A DNA stretch of 64,000 nucleotides, taken from Aphelocoma coerulescens. Its lineage: Eukaryota > Chordata > Aves > Passeriformes > Corvidae. The notes under the pieces are model-generated. The model ran no database searches and was not told where the DNA came from. It was given only the letters and a program-made list of their open reading frames with translations. Below, piece by piece: positions 47,051 through 61,600 of the stretch. The DNA lies in NCBI RefSeq assembly GCF_041296385.1, contig NC_091014.1:17149578-17213577 (forward strand), read 5' to 3'. Position 1 is the stretch's first letter; each line of letters begins with the position of its first letter. Position numbers and translations under genes: made by a program.

Positions 47051-48665
47051 AATGAAAGATTATAGTTATCACCTTTCTATGACAGAGCCAGCCAGAAGAG
47101 AGGAAAGGGATTATTGCAGTACAAAAATCTGTTATAAACTCCATCAATATTGAATTTCTAGGAAGCCACATAACTGTCACGATATTTTATAAATAGATAA
47201 GACCTATTTTTTTGTTCTTTACTGACTTTTTTCTTTCTTGTATTTGTTCAAGTGATATTTAATCATTTTCAGACCTGCACTTCCTTCCCTAGGTAAAAGG
47301 GAAAAGAATATTTGCTCAATACATTGCTCTTAGTGGATTAGGGACAAATCTGGCAGCTTGAGAGAGATGAAACTGTCACAACTTCATGTCCCCAGGTTCA
47401 TCAGTAGTGAGACTGAGCTTATATTCCCTACACCAGGCACATGCACAAACATGTCTACACTACATTTAAATATACAATGGTCTTCACAGATCAATACAGA
47501 GACACAGAGTACTTACACACAGACAGCACAGAAAGCAATGGCCTCATCCTGCTTCCCTCTCTGCTGAGCAGGATGGAGCTTCGCTACTGGGAGTATGTAT
47601 GTGTGCATATGTACATATGGTTCCCCCCACAGCTGGGCTTACACTCCCAGTCTGTCCAGTAGCTGGCACCTGGACACACAAACCCCTGAGGCCACAGCCA
47701 TTCTCTAGCTGCTCGTACAAATGCCCTCACAGATGCACGCATACACAAAGAACCATCTGAAACTACCCTGATCCCCAATAACCACCCCTCAACCTATCCC
47801 CATGGTCTTTCTCTTAGAGACCCAATGACTCCCAGGCCACCACACTGACTTGGCGGCTCACCTGGTTTGACCTTTGCAGACACACACTCAAATCAACCAC
47901 TTGCTCCAGTGGTTGGCACCATGGACATCAGTGTCCCTCCAACCTGAGGTCCCACTCCAGATTCTGGCATTGACATCCACCCACGGGGGTCTTGGCAGCT
48001 GCTGTCACCTCCAACCTGTGGTCTGCCTGCAACCACAGTCCCAGATGCACAAAGGCACATGAGAGTTCCTCATCTGGAAAAGACTAGAAAGGAATTTAGT
48101 AAGGACACAGGACAGTCTGTGCAGATCAGGTTCAGGGCACGGACAAACAGGTTTCCCAACCAGCAAACTATTTACACACAACTGCCCCTACTTCCCTCTT
48201 TATTTTCCCACTATTCTTCCTCCCCAAACCACCTTGAGTCCTCTGTTTTTGAACCTTTATTTCCACCCTTAAACTTCCCATAACAAAGCTTTTGCAATCC
48301 CCTAGTGTTCTTCCCCTGCACCACACATGTCCCGTGCCTCTGGGCAATACTCCCTCAGGCCAAAAGTTGCTTTGATGTTTACCTATAGTGATGGGTTTCA
48401 TATCTGGACAACGAGGGTGCAGCTGTCCTGTAACAGCCCTGGGAAGGGCCTTGACAGTGTGTTACTTCCTCTGAGACCTCAATTTGTGTTCACTCCTCTC
48501 CTTGTTCTCCTGTCTGGGTCTGTGGAGATGGTCCCTTGATGGCTTCAGTGATGTTTCTGGGAGAAGCCAGGACAAGGCAGTATTTGGGCTCCCCCACTGG
48601 TCTCTGTTCTCCTTTTTGGGGGTATAGACAAGATTTATTGCCCAGTTATAACAGGCTACTGTTAT
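47051..48665. other. GC-richer segment, origin unknown
   Basis: From about 47370 the DNA is richer in C and in CCTCCAACCTGAGGTCCCAC-like text than its surroundings, and it ends near a perfect 8-bp inverted repeat (TATAACAG/CTGTTATA, 48646-48665). The composition recalls an old LTR element or retroposon, but I see no conserved protein motif or paired ends. Frames of 60-80 codons occur on both strands without a recognisable family. Confidence 0.25.
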
Positions 48666-51600
48666 ATGATGTCACCTTTTCTTCTGCTGAGCAAGGTAAG
48701 AGGTTGTACTTGTTACGTCTACCTTTTATTTCAGTTTGATTTTAACTTTTACTGCACAACCATCTTCTGTGTAGGCATCCCAGAGCAGGTTGTTTCTCAG
48801 CCTATTAGAGACTGACATGGATTCAGTCTGTGTTTTTTCACACCTTTTCTTCTGTAGTTGTATATCTTGCTGCAGCCTATCATTGCTGTATTCCTTCGCT
48901 CTTCTCCTTTTGTATCAGGAGAGTTAATATGAATGTCTTTTGTCAGTGCAAAACTTGTGATGTTAACAGAATCTAGGAGACATTGGAACATATGGAATGC
49001 CCATAACTCAGATCATTAGACAGAAATGCATCACCTCTGATGTTCCTGAGCTCCTCGAGCTCAGCAACACCATCCTCACTGTACTTCTGTAGTTAAATTT
49101 CAGCTGGATTCAATGTGCTGTCCTGAAAACTCTTGGACAACAGCAGCCACTGGTCATGCAATCCCTGTTCCTAACTCACAATATAGATATTCATATTAAA
49201 CTGGGTTCTGTAATAAACCAAATACACTTAAAAATATTTAATTAGCACACCAACACAAGGAATATATATTTGAAATTCATGCTGAATATCTCTACCTGTG
49301 GTGCTTCATTTGAAATTTGAATGCTTTCATCTTTCTATTATGCTGCACCATCCACAAAAAAGTCTTGGGGGAGTCCTCCCAAACCCCTTCCTAATTTACT
49401 TTAAATTCATTAGTCCCCTAAAGACTATCTGACATGTGAGCCACACAAAATATATTATGGCTTTTATTTTTTCTTGATTCTTTGGTGAAAAACTACTGAT
49501 TCCTAATGAGTAAAGAAAAAATGAAGGTTAACTAATCTCAACCAAAGGTTATGGTGAGTAACCTAAATGTGGAATATTATTAAATAGGAAAAAAAGAAAA
49601 AAAAAAAAAAAAGGAATCAGAGTAATTTTTTTGCTTTGGACTTTATTTCTTGCTTTGAATCTGCAATAATAAAGTGAAAATAAAATATGGCATGGACATT
49701 CTGTGTTATTTATATGCAATAATAAAGAACAGATTTGCATTATTTTTCCCCACAAAAGTGAAGTATTTGATGCATGTGGCAGTCTTGTAGACACTGAAGA
49801 TTCTCACCCAAATCAGGTTCTGACCTTGCAATCTTCATGTATGTTAATGGTCCTTCAGCTTCAACAGAAAGTCAATGGAACTATTCTTATCAGTAAACAT
49901 TATTGCTGCATATAAGTATGGTACATCTTGTGGTATTTCTGCTTGGGTTGGATGAAGAGATAAAATTCTAATTACTGAGAAATCCACCTGCTGGCTTTTT
50001 ATTCTCCTGGTTCAAAAAAAGGGAAAAAAAAGCAAAGTGGGTCAGAAGTCAAAAAGAGTTGGTTATTGTAAAGATAAAGTAAGAAATCAATGACAAGCTG
50101 TACTAGAGATGTAAGCCATAAAGGAAAGGTTGGGTGGAAGATGGGAGTCCAGCAGAGACGTGGGAGACAAGAGCAATAATAGCTGGCAGCAAAATGTGAA
50201 ACTTGGTTTAGAGATAAAGCACAACTGTTCAAAAATACAGCCAACACGTACAACTGAAAAAAAATAGTCTAGATACTTTTGGAAACATTTTAATTTTATG
50301 TATTCACCAACAGAAACCTCCCTAGTGGAACAAATACATTGCATCCATTTCCAAAACAACAGAACGGGTGCACAATCAGCCAAGTGCATAATGAGTATTG
50401 CTGTTTCCATGGCTTTGTTTTCATCTGCCTGTGTGTGGTACTCTTGTAATAGTTTCTTGTTTTCTTTGTGTGCCTTTCCTGAACTCTATAAAAAATTTCT
50501 ACAGGCTTTATCCGTATCCTCTTTATTTCACTTATTTTTATTTTCTCTAATGCAGATGCAGTAGCACCAAAAGGATCATTCATAAATAAAAGTTCTAAGA
50601 AAATGCTGCAGGAATTGCATTAAAAAATTATTTTTTCAGATGTCCTGAATAAAGCATCCAGTATTTTGTTTTGCTTTGATGTGGTGCCAGTTGTTTATTA
50701 AACCACCACGATTAAGATAAATATTTTCAGTATCAACAAGCACTGGGAATTCTAGCTGTGGTTCAGTACAAAGGATTTTAGCACTTTGTGCTGAAATGGC
50801 AGTGGAAGAATTTGAAATGTTCAATGACCTGCAAGCTCCAATTCTATTTGCATACCTTGCTGTTGTAGCATTATTTAGATAGTGTATGAAGTAAGGCATG
50901 TAAAAGTCTAGCTGTTTAACTGTCTATGCAAGCTTTTTATTTCCTCTGTGAAATTTCTTTTTCTTGCCCAAAGTTGCTATTTGATCTTCTATTTAAATAT
51001 GCTTCTCATTATTTTAAGCAAATCCAAGGCTAGTAAAAATCAGTCATGACACCAGCTTGCTGGTAATTTGCAATTTCTAAAAGTCTAGTGTCCCTCAGCT
51101 TCTTCTAATTTTGAACTAATTTGAAAAATAATATTCCTAAACTCCTTTTTTTATAAATATTCCATTGATTTAATGGATTTCTGATGTCTGGCATCAGCTG
51201 AAGAGCTGACTAAGGTTTCTGACTGTGAATAAATTTTTTTTGCTTTTTGAGTAGAGTCAATTCTGTATTCTCTTCCTAAAGTTTGACAGACAGGCAGACA
51301 GACACACAGAAGTGGTAGTTCTTAAAGTAAGATGGCATAATTGAAAGTGATGAAATTAGTGGGGATTAGCTGGTTATTGATCTGAAATAAGATACTCACC
51401 TGAAGAAAAAGACCATTCAATCTCTAACTCTGTCCACTTGGATTATAGAAGCAAAGATTAGCTCACCCTGTTGATTACACTACTATATGCTACTGGACAT
51501 TAGCAATGAGAACACTTGTAGTCGGTTCCTGGGAGTTGGACTGACTTACCACACTGCAAAATCATGGCAATTTGTTAATCTGTCACTGTATTCAAAGACA

Positions 51601-54218
51601 AGAGAAACAGGGTCTTTCCCATATTGATGATACATCTATGCTGAATGTAATAAAAGCCTAAACTTTATGCTCCTTTACTAATTTAAAAATTATTGCTCTG
51701 GCAGGAACACAACAGGTAATGTTTGCCCATTGTGAATGTATAGCATGTAGTTGAAGTGGCAAAGGATCAATTTAGTTTGCAGAATACAACATGTGGGCTG
51801 TGAATTTCTTTCCTCTCTAATCAATATTTCAGTGATACTGAAAGCCTGCAGCATAAAAATTTTCCAAATTCTAAGTGAGATGCTTCTTTGAATATGTTCA
51901 AAGAATCATTTGTAGAAAACTGACCTGAAGTATTTTAAAGCTGAAAAAAAAATTTTTTAAGTATAATCTGGGACAGAAGGAGAGAGAGAGAGAGAAGGCA
52001 CTTTCCATTCATATCTTTCATGGTATTCAAGGTTCCAGTGATTCTCCCTGTATTTGGGAAAATATACATCAGAAAATTGTGCTCTGAGAATGTGCTGAAA
52101 GCAACCTCTCCTTCACATAAAAGCCTTCACAGATCCGAAACTTCAGCCTGCTTGCTCCAGTGAGAGTGTTTTTGTTCACAACACTGCAATGACTTTGGGT
52201 AAGTGTTAGAGGCAGAGAAGCTGCAAACTTGTGTTTTATATGACTTGCATTTGCTCACAGCAGATGGAATTGCACAGAAACTTTTACAAGTTCCTGAATA
52301 TGTTGTCTCCCACTGGAGCTCAGCCTATGGTATTCCATCCTCAGAGCTTAACTGCGCCATATAGTCCCAATGGCACTCTGTAAGTGAAAATGCACTTTCA
52401 GAGTGTTTCAGTGACCTCGATTGCACGAGGCAGGTGGGCCCATTTCAGATGTGCCAAAGCAGCAGATCTCTTAAAGAGCTGAGGTGCCCATTCCAAGTCT
52501 GTGATTTAAGTAATTTTAATTAATCTCTACTCCAGACACTACTGCTTACTTCTCTGCCCTGCTTACATATTTTTTACCTGCAGTTGCCATCATTTTAACT
52601 CAGCAAAGGCTAGACATTGATAGTTAACCAATAATCAAATAAAAATTATTTTCTCCATTTGATGTCAAAATAACCACTAATGTAAACATGATTTCTGTCC
52701 ATCATCATCCCTCTCAGACATACAACACAACCCCATGCCCTTCATATATTTAACTGGTAAAACTGCTGGAGAAGATCTAAGTGATAGACTGCTAGGCATT
52801 TTACTCCCAGACCATCACTGCATTTATTGCATATAAACAATGCTTGTGTTGCTCATGCTTGTTCCATATTGTTTAAAACTGATCTCATAATTTCCTCATC
52901 TTTCTATTCCCTCCAGTGTGCCTGGAGTTCTGATTAGTAATTTACCACAGAGTTCTGTAACAGTGAATACTCTACTGCTGCTGTTAATTAAATCTGTGTG
53001 GGTAACTATTCACTCACTAGAGACAATCATTGCAGCAAGATATTGTCAGGCCTGAGGCTTTGCTCTAATAGAATCTGTACATATCCCAGAGGTGATATGT
53101 TTTGTATCTGGAGAGGAAGCAGTGAGCCAGATCTTCTAACATATCCAGCCAGTGATTCAGTGAATGAATGCCAAGGGGACAAGCTTCAAAAGACAGTGTT
53201 CCTAAGACAGAAAGATGAGCAGAATCAGAGCAAAACAGTATGGATATTTTATCATTCCTGATATAATGTAATCTCTAACCTGAGATTTAGTCCATGTTTC
53301 TTTTAACTTTAATTTGGGACACATGACTGACATGGAGTGCTTTAAGTTGTTAAAATTAATCATTTAGAGAGATGTCATACACTGTGAATGGCTTTGTTAT
53401 ATTAGGAGCATAGATGAGTTGAGGACACACATGGAAAAGTGGTTTATAGCACAATACTGAAGAATTGCATAAAGGAGCTTTAAAGAAACTACTGACAATT
53501 TTCCATCAGTTAGTTTCAGTGGTGACCCATAAAACATTCCCCTGTCAGATAATGATAGCTTTTGCCATATTCAGGGTATTTTCAAACGTGTGTCAGGAGG
53601 TTATACACATCACAGGAAAACTGAAAATTTAAAGGTTACCATTGTCTTCATTAGCCCCATCACATTAACAAAGGGACAGTTGCCTCCAGCAGGCAATTGC
53701 TGCCTCACAAACTCTGCACAAGAATTGCTGCAGTACAGGCATCTGCAACAAGATCCAGTCTATTGTTAGGGGGGAATGCCTTAACTGGGTTACACAAATT
53801 GTTTAAGAATCATACAAAACATAGTGTTTCTCCTTAATAAAAGCTATAAAAACTGCATATTATCTTCCAGTCTACAAAGTGAGCGATTAAAAATTACCTT
53901 TCTTCATACAGATGTAATTATCTTTTTTTATATGCACATGGGGTTGTATAATAACTAATGAAACAAAAATTATTATAATAGGTGAAGAGAATACCTGGGT
54001 AGTAGGCAGTGGAAATGCTTCTCTCAAATTTTGGGAGATGTTGTGAGGCTAAACTCTGTTTTTGCATGTATTCATAATGCTAGTACTCACAATGCTTTAT
54101 CTGTTCAGAGAAGCAGTTTCATAAACATCAGTGTAGTTATAGATAATAGTCTGTTTTCCTTGTTCAGTAGACAAAGGTGAACAGAATGAGAACTGATTTG
54201 TTACATATACATAAATAG

Positions 54219-54239
54219 GTATATATATATATATATATA
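54219..54239. repeat. (TA)n microsatellite
   Basis: About 10 uninterrupted TA units following ACATAAATAGG. Confidence 0.9.
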
Positions 54240-56892
54240 CAGCTAATAAAACATATGTATAACTAATAATACACATCTTATATAAAATATATCTGATAAA
54301 TAGTTGTATATATCCAAAGAAGAAGACAACTAGATTATTAGGTATTACAAAATCTGGAGACAAGAAGCTTCCTGGAAGTAGGTCATTGCCTAGAGTTGTG
54401 ATCTCAAATGTCAACCATTTAAACCTTGCATATGTAATCCAAATGCAGTAATAATCTCTGGAAGATTTGTCACACCTATTGTGGGTATTTTATTGTTGTG
54501 CTCATGTCTCTTTCTACACCTATCAATAGTGGTCAGCAGAGCCACTTGAAGACCACACTGTTTATGATAAAAAAGCATGAGCAATTGGCATGATTTCTCT
54601 TCTGAGCTCTTGACAGCATCATAATTTTCTTCTCTTCAGGGACTCGAAGAGCTTCGACAGGTTAATGTTTTGATCACTGAAGGGAACCAGAGGTGATTCA
54701 CTGAGGTACTTTGATGTCAGCAGATACAGCTCAAAGTGCCTCTGTGGCAAAAAAAAATTGCCAGGAGGAAGTTGTTGTTGTTGTTTAGGTTTAGTGTCAG
54801 GATCTTGTAAGGTTGTTGCAGGTGCTGGAATGAAGACTGTTGGCTTCTGCTCACTGACAAGGAGAGAAGCTCAGCATTTTCCACCATGACTATTTTTAAT
54901 GCATGAATATTTCAGAAGCTCATTGTGAAGAAACTCTGGTAGACAAAGACCCTGCGGGAGATTGGCCACATTGTTCCTCTTTCATGTGGCTTGTGTGGAT
55001 TCTGCTTATCTGGCACATGGAAGTCAACAAGCACAGTAAGAATTGTATTAAACAACACTTGGAAAAGCCTGTGAATATGTATTTGAGGGTCACTTCATGA
55101 CACACATGCCTATGAGGATATTTCCTGACTTATCAACCTATATTATTGCTTTTCTATGACATATAATATATATTAAATACTGCATGTACACTTATCATAT
55201 CCAGATATACAAAATGAGACAGCAGTGAATTTAAAAATACCCAGAAAAAAGTAGAAAATGAACAGGAGGGCCTTTTTGTTGCTAAGTGGTAATTAATAAC
55301 TAAAACCAGCCATGGTTACTTACTTTCCACTGTTCTACAAAGTGCTCCGGGCTTTAACACATTGGAAAAATTTGTAGCTGGTTCAAGTGAAAATTTTCTG
55401 GAAAAAGTATTTGCTTTACAATTCTCCTTTTAAGAAGGGCTCTCTCTAAATTTTTATTTGGTAGGATAAGCACCCAGAATCCTTTTAGTGGAACATATTG
55501 GAAGTGTGGGAAACTCAAACCCTGAAGCCTTTGTGAATGCTACTGAAAATGATGTAAAAAGGAATTTCTAACAAAAAAAATTAATAGCTTTTTTTCAAGA
55601 CAATTTAAGATAAAAAGATTAATAGCTGAGTGCTTTACTTCCTCCTTTTGCTGTCTCTGTCCAGCACATTAAGGAGCTTCTCAGTTTTCCTTTCTGGATC
55701 AGATTAATTTCTTTACTGTGATTAGCACTCAGTTGGACTGTTTACAATGAATACAAGGGGAAAAAAGCATGACTTGGTGAAATTGCTAATAAATGCTTTG
55801 TGAAATAATTTTGCAGAAGGTAGGCAGAGCAAAAGAAGCTACAGCTTGATGACACCAATTTAAAAAATCATTAAAAAATAAAAGTCAATTATAAAATTCT
55901 GCATATAATTTCATGAAGAGAAATCGCAAAGAGAAATCAATCATTTCTTAGATGCTATCAGATGCATCAAGTATAATGATCTCTACATGCTTTGTATGTA
56001 TATTACAATATACAAACATGAAAAGAGTGAGCTTTTTCAGTCTGTCTTTGGCAGGAAAAATTTGGTAATGATTATTTTTCTATAACTCTAATTTGAAAAG
56101 CAAGGTGACAAACTGTGCAGTGAGAGAAGGATGAAAAGAGGAACAGTATCACTTTGTATTTTAGCTAAGGTGTTGAGCCAGCAAATTACATATATCTGCA
56201 GTATAACAGCTTATTTTTGCTAGTCTCCACTCTTGCTCTTCCACCTTAGAAAATTATAACTCACATGTTTTAAAAGAAATTAAAGGATTAACAATCGAAC
56301 ATACTTAATAATGAGAGAATCAGAATTTCAGTAAGATCATGAAAAGTAAATAAATATGCCAAGTTTTTTATTTCATTCACAATAAGTGTTGCCATACCAG
56401 GAGTTCAGTTTCATAATTCCTTAGCAATCTGAACTCTTTATTTACCTTAAACAGGAGAGATTCTTACAGATATTGAAGTCTAACCTCCTTCATTTGTCTC
56501 TATAAGCACTTAACTTTTGAGTGTTGAATTTCGTTTTGATTATTGCTCAGAATCCACTTCTAGTATTTCATTTTGGTTTCAACAAATTATGTAATTGTGT
56601 CCTATTCTTGAAGCCTTTATTCATCTGAACCTTATATGAGTACTTGAGCATCAGTAGTGCATTACTAAGTTTATAAATTTATGAGTCATAGGAATTATCA
56701 AACTGGATCACAAGAAACGTCCTTCTGGACCATCATCATCTTCTCTACAAGACCTGTATCAAATGCTCCAGTGAAAGGTACAAAGAAACTAGAAGTAAAT
56801 GGACATGAAATAATATACCCTCTAAATAGTTTTCTACAGGCTTTGTTGTACTCAGAAACCCCCAAACCTTTATTTTTTCCAAAATGTATTTT

Positions 56893-56927
<35 letters not shown>

Positions 56928-56932
56928 TATAC
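56893..56932. repeat. (TA)n microsatellite with CA interruption
   Basis: About 12 TA units, then ACACACA and further TA units. The minus-strand frame here is a repeat artefact (Tyr-Ile). Confidence 0.9.
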
Positions 56933-58072
56933 AGTTGCTCTGAATAATCTGAATAATATCATCCTTTTGTAAAGAAGACACTATTAAATACTTTACAAAC
57001 TTAATTTGCTTGGACATCAGCACTAGCAGCAAGGAATGGTTTTAACGTTGCTTTCAAGAATGGCTTCTTTCCTGTGTCATATCTGATTTGCATAGGTAAG
57101 GGGTTAGAAGGATCCATAGAATTAAATCTTATGCAATAACATCAATGTCTTTCTTATATAATTCCAGGCATTTTCTCTGTGATCTGTCAAGCAGTGAGAT
57201 AAAAGCCCCACTACTATGCTTTCTGATGGTTTTGATTTGAGAAGAAGAAAGAGTAAGGAATTTCAATGCAATGAGAGTAGACTCTTTTAGTGCATTCACA
57301 CTGAACTTTAGGCAGGTGGCTGTGGTGCCCAATTTAGGACACTGTCTACCCACAGCTTTTGTAACAGTTACTGAACAGAAAGGAAGAGGAACATCTCCAA
57401 AGAGTGGTCCAGATCTTGGATGGTCTGAGCTGCTCTCCAGAAGGGTCTAATTTTTCTTTCCTGATCACCAAGGCAGAAAGCCAAGGCAACAACCGTCATG
57501 ATCACTTGCAAGAGTCAGGGATGGTCCAAACAGGAGCAGCCTAATAACACCTTCTGTGGTACTTTGGTAGAGTCTTCTACATTCTCTGGTTCAACATGCA
57601 TTAATAACCCAAAAGAAATGTCAAAAGTTTAATATTGTTTTTATCTATTGACTAAATGCTGTTTTCAAGCTAATGACAAACTAAAAAGAGAGGAGGGATG
57701 GGACATGAACATCCCTTCTTACATTGTACAATTATCCATTATTAGGGACTGTTTCAAGATCTGTTCAATATACTGACTCAAATAGGCAGAGCACTGAAAA
57801 GAGACAGGAAAAAAGGAATAGAAAGGGGTTTAAATTAAAATGAAAATCAAACCATTTTTGGTCTGTGACACCTGGCATTGCAAAAAAAAAAAAAAAATTC
57901 TATATGAGTTTGAAAGTAAAATACGTATATTAACAAAATAAAAGGAGATTTAGTGATATGGGAAAAAGGGAGCATATGGGACATAGAAATGAAAAGCTGT
58001 GTACAACAAATGTTAACAGGCATGAAAGCCTGCTGGACTTGATGACCAGGTTGAAAGGAATGTATTATAGAA

Positions 58073-58665
58073 TCACAGAATCATAGAATGGTTTGAGTTG
58101 GAAGGGACCTGAAAGGTTATCTAGTTGCAGCCGTCCTGATGTGAGCAGATATAACTTCTACTAGGCCAGGTTGCTCAACAGTCCATCCAACCTCTCCTTG
58201 AACATCTCTAGGAATGGGGCATCCACAATTTCACTGGGCAATGTGTTTCAGTGCCTCATCACTCACAAGAAAGAATTTTTTCCTAATACTTAATCTAAAC
58301 CTACCTTCCTTCAGATTAAGGCCATTACCTCTTGTCCTATCACTACGTGCACTTGTCAAAAGTCCCTCTCCAGCTTTCTTGTAAGCTCCTTTTAGATACT
58401 GGAAGGCTGCAGGAAGGTCTCCCTGGAGCCTTCTTGTCTTCAGTCTGAGCAACCCCAACTCTCTCAGCCTGTCTTCGTAGGAGAAATGCTCCATACCTCT
58501 CTCATCTTGTGGATCTCATCTGACTCTCTTCAGTACGTCCTTCTTGTGTTTGGAGCCCCAGAGATGGACTCAGCATTCCAGGTGGGGTGTCATGAGAGCA
58601 GAGTAGAGGAGGAGAATCACCTTCCTTGACTTGCTGGTCAAACTCATCTTGATATTTTGCTGATT
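58073..58665 (-). mobile_element. CR1 LINE, 3' region (about 590 bp)
   Basis: The plus strand starts AATCACAGAATCATAGAATG and TTGGAAGGGACCTGAAAGG and includes GGCATCCACAATTTCACTGG, CCTCTTGTCCTATCACTACG, GGAAGGTCTCCCTGGAGCC and GAGCCCCAGAGATGGACTCA. All are hallmarks of the avian CR1 3' untranslated region in reverse. It is among the better preserved copies in the window, although its long minus frame (58231-58494) is untranslated-region sequence and not a gene. Confidence 0.95.
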
Positions 58666-61600
58666 GTCTTGCTAAGGCAGTAACGAAATAAAACAGTCAG
58701 AAAAGTTGACATTAGCCCTAAAATGCTGATAAAAATCTGCAGTATTAAAATAACATTTTTTGTGAGACACAGTGAACATAAAATTAATAAAAGCCTGAAT
58801 TGAGATTTTCAATGTAATCTAAACTGTGTTTCGATGTACCTTTGTCTTATAGTTCTTAATTGCACGGTGACATATGCCCTGATGTAGTCTACCTAAATTA
58901 GATACTTACTGAAATACCTAAAACTCAAGAGTAGTTATTCAACATTCTGCTGGATAGCCTGTCAGGAGGCAGGTAAGTTTTACATCTGATTCTGCCACTG
59001 CAGGAGCTGAATGGTCCCTGAGGTCGTCTGTTTCATCCCACTGACCTCAGAAGAAGTGGAAAGTAGAGGCACCTCAATTAAGTGCCTACGGCGTGATGAG
59101 ATGAATAATGGCAGGAACAGGACTGATTCGGTTCAGAGAGGCATCTGTCAGAATGAATGGTGCAGGTTTAATGAGCAGCTAATCAATATTTGGTATTCTC
59201 ACTGCTGGTAAGTGAGCGAGCACATGTCATCTTTGCTGAGCACATCTAATTTTGCTATCCATGTAGAATAATTAATTTCCTCATTAGTATTTCTGTGGTG
59301 CTCCTCACTGAAGTATCTGAATTACTCATAAAAATGAATTGGTGCATCTTCTTAATACCCGGTACGAGACGACACACAGAGCGAAAGACTCTCAGGATAT
59401 GCAATGCTCAGCTCTGTAACATCCAAGAGTTAATATCTCATGGCCACAGCGAAGTTCACACAGTTGAATTATACTCCCAGGTCAATTTGCATTCAATGGA
59501 AGACTGTTTTTGACTGGAGCATACATGTGTCAGGACACTGAGGGCTAGGAGGTCCATGCTGACCAGCTAGATAGTACAAAGACATGGTTTGGTGTGTCTG
59601 AAATTGAAGGTGGCTGCCTTGGAAGTTCAGCAAGACTTCTCTGTTAAACCTCTATTGAGCTTTTTTATTGACGCATAGTCGATTCTCTCAATCAGGTATT
59701 TAGCATGTTCTCCTTAAGAACTCACCCACCCTACACCTAGAGGTTATGTTTTAACAGAATTTATATGGGAATGTCTGGCTGGAGTCTAAAGAATTCTTAA
59801 TACAGGATTCATATATCTAGAAGAAGGGAATTAGAAGGAATATATGTCAAAAAATCAACATAATTAATCCCAGGGACATGTCATTTTTGGATCTCAAAGG
59901 GCTCTAGTTAGGCCTTTTGAATCCCGTTGTTGCAGACTTGAATCCTTTGCAGAACATCTCCTTGAAGCCTTTTGTGCTTGTGGTCATCTCAGGTATCTAA
60001 ACAAGGTTGGCAGGGTTGTCCTGCATTCCTCCTAAATTCTGCCAAGGTGGCATTTCAGACACCTTCTGCTGCCTGAGAGGTTGAAGTCACAAAGTCTCAC
60101 TGCCTGCTATTACCTGAAGACTAAGAGCCTTCGTGTGTGAAGCTATTCTGGGTCACCCGGCATTGTGTAACTGACTGTCCTGTGGTCAGTTATTCTTGTG
60201 TCCCTTCCCTTCTGCTCCAGGAATGAATAAGGCAGAAACCTTCTACGCAAATTTTGCTTTATTACAAAGTGCTTTTTTATTCTCTTGGGAGCCCTATTTT
60301 CTCAGACAGGAGCCCTCTGATCACACAGTTCTGCCTCAATGCCATGCAAAATGTTACTGTTGCAGCGTTTTCACCTACCTACAACTATTTTTCTACTGTT
60401 TTCCAGGTTCTAACAAGAAACATCTCCCAAAAATGATCCCCATACTGGTTACTGGTTTCAGTTTTTCACCTGCTTGGCCTCTGGTCCCCATTCAGCATCA
60501 CATTTTAATTTTCATATTTCCCACCTGACCAGATCTGATGTTTCTTCCTGCATTTGCTGGTTCTGAAGCTCTACTATACATCACAGACCACTTACATCAT
60601 TTCTGCCTATTAATACTTTCCATTTCCAGCCTTTGACTGCAAAAAGGGAAAAAAAATTAGAGGTCCATCTCTGAAAATGATGGCTTATACCATAACTAAA
60701 AGCAAAGGCCCAATTATGAGAACTATTTAAATGAAAAGTTTTATCCTATGCATATCCAAATCAAGTAACACTCAAACTTCAATGAATAAAATATGGGAGC
60801 AACAGGGTGCAATAGAATATGGGAGAAACATGGCTAAAAAGTTCTCAGAGTGGACCATAACATTTATCTGGTATGATCAGGTTGCAGAAAGAGGATATAA
60901 AATTTGTGACCTAGAGAATTGCAAGGAAATTATCTTCAGGGTTCAGTAAGTGGGATTATCCTTTTGAGATAGATATACTGAGTTCAATGACATTAGCTGT
61001 ATTGTTTAATTCTTTGGGAAAAAAAGAAAACCTGTAAGACTGAGGGTTTGGTTAACATGAAAGGCTGCTTGCATTGACCTATATAGCCATAAGTTGCAAA
61101 GTACTTCATAAAGCACTTCACCTCAGCTCTTACAGCTGGGAAATCCTCATCTGCAGTTAGTAAACATCATCTTGAGAGAACGTTATAGAATACATTGGGA
61201 CCATGTAGAAGGAATTGTGGCATAAACAGTAAACAGTAGCATACTTTGGGAAGAACAGAGAAAGGCATGTGAAACATTACAAGCCTGTGTACTCTGATGG
61301 TATCTATAAATAAAGTGCTACAAACTCTCAGTTGCCACCAGTTCAATCCAACTGTTCAGTCTTGCATGTGAATCTGACCAAATATTGCACCATTTGAGCA
61401 TAACCAGTGGGAGATGTGGTCATTTACTTTCCCATGAGACTTTCCCAGGGTGCAAATTTGCTCCTGAAAATAAATGCTTCACAAATTTTAAAGGTATACA
61501 TAACACAAAATTAATCTTTCCCTGGCCACTAATATAGCTTACTTTTTGAATAAATACTTTTTTTTTTCCCTTTTAAACTAGTATTACGAAGACTATAATG

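Larger units (their letters stand above)
48666..58072. other. Unique AT-rich DNA with simple repeats, no gene
   Basis: Nothing coding is recognised. Simple repeats are an A-rich tract (49588-49612), a CAGA-type tract (51285-51310), (GA)n at 51981-51995, and (TA)n at 54219-54239 and 56893-56932. The longest frames translate these repeats or AT-rich DNA. Confidence 0.55.

Noticed and set aside
58231..58494. Minus-strand 87-codon frame resembling a conserved protein found in many bird annotations
   Set aside because: It is CR1 3' untranslated sequence, often mis-annotated as a protein.
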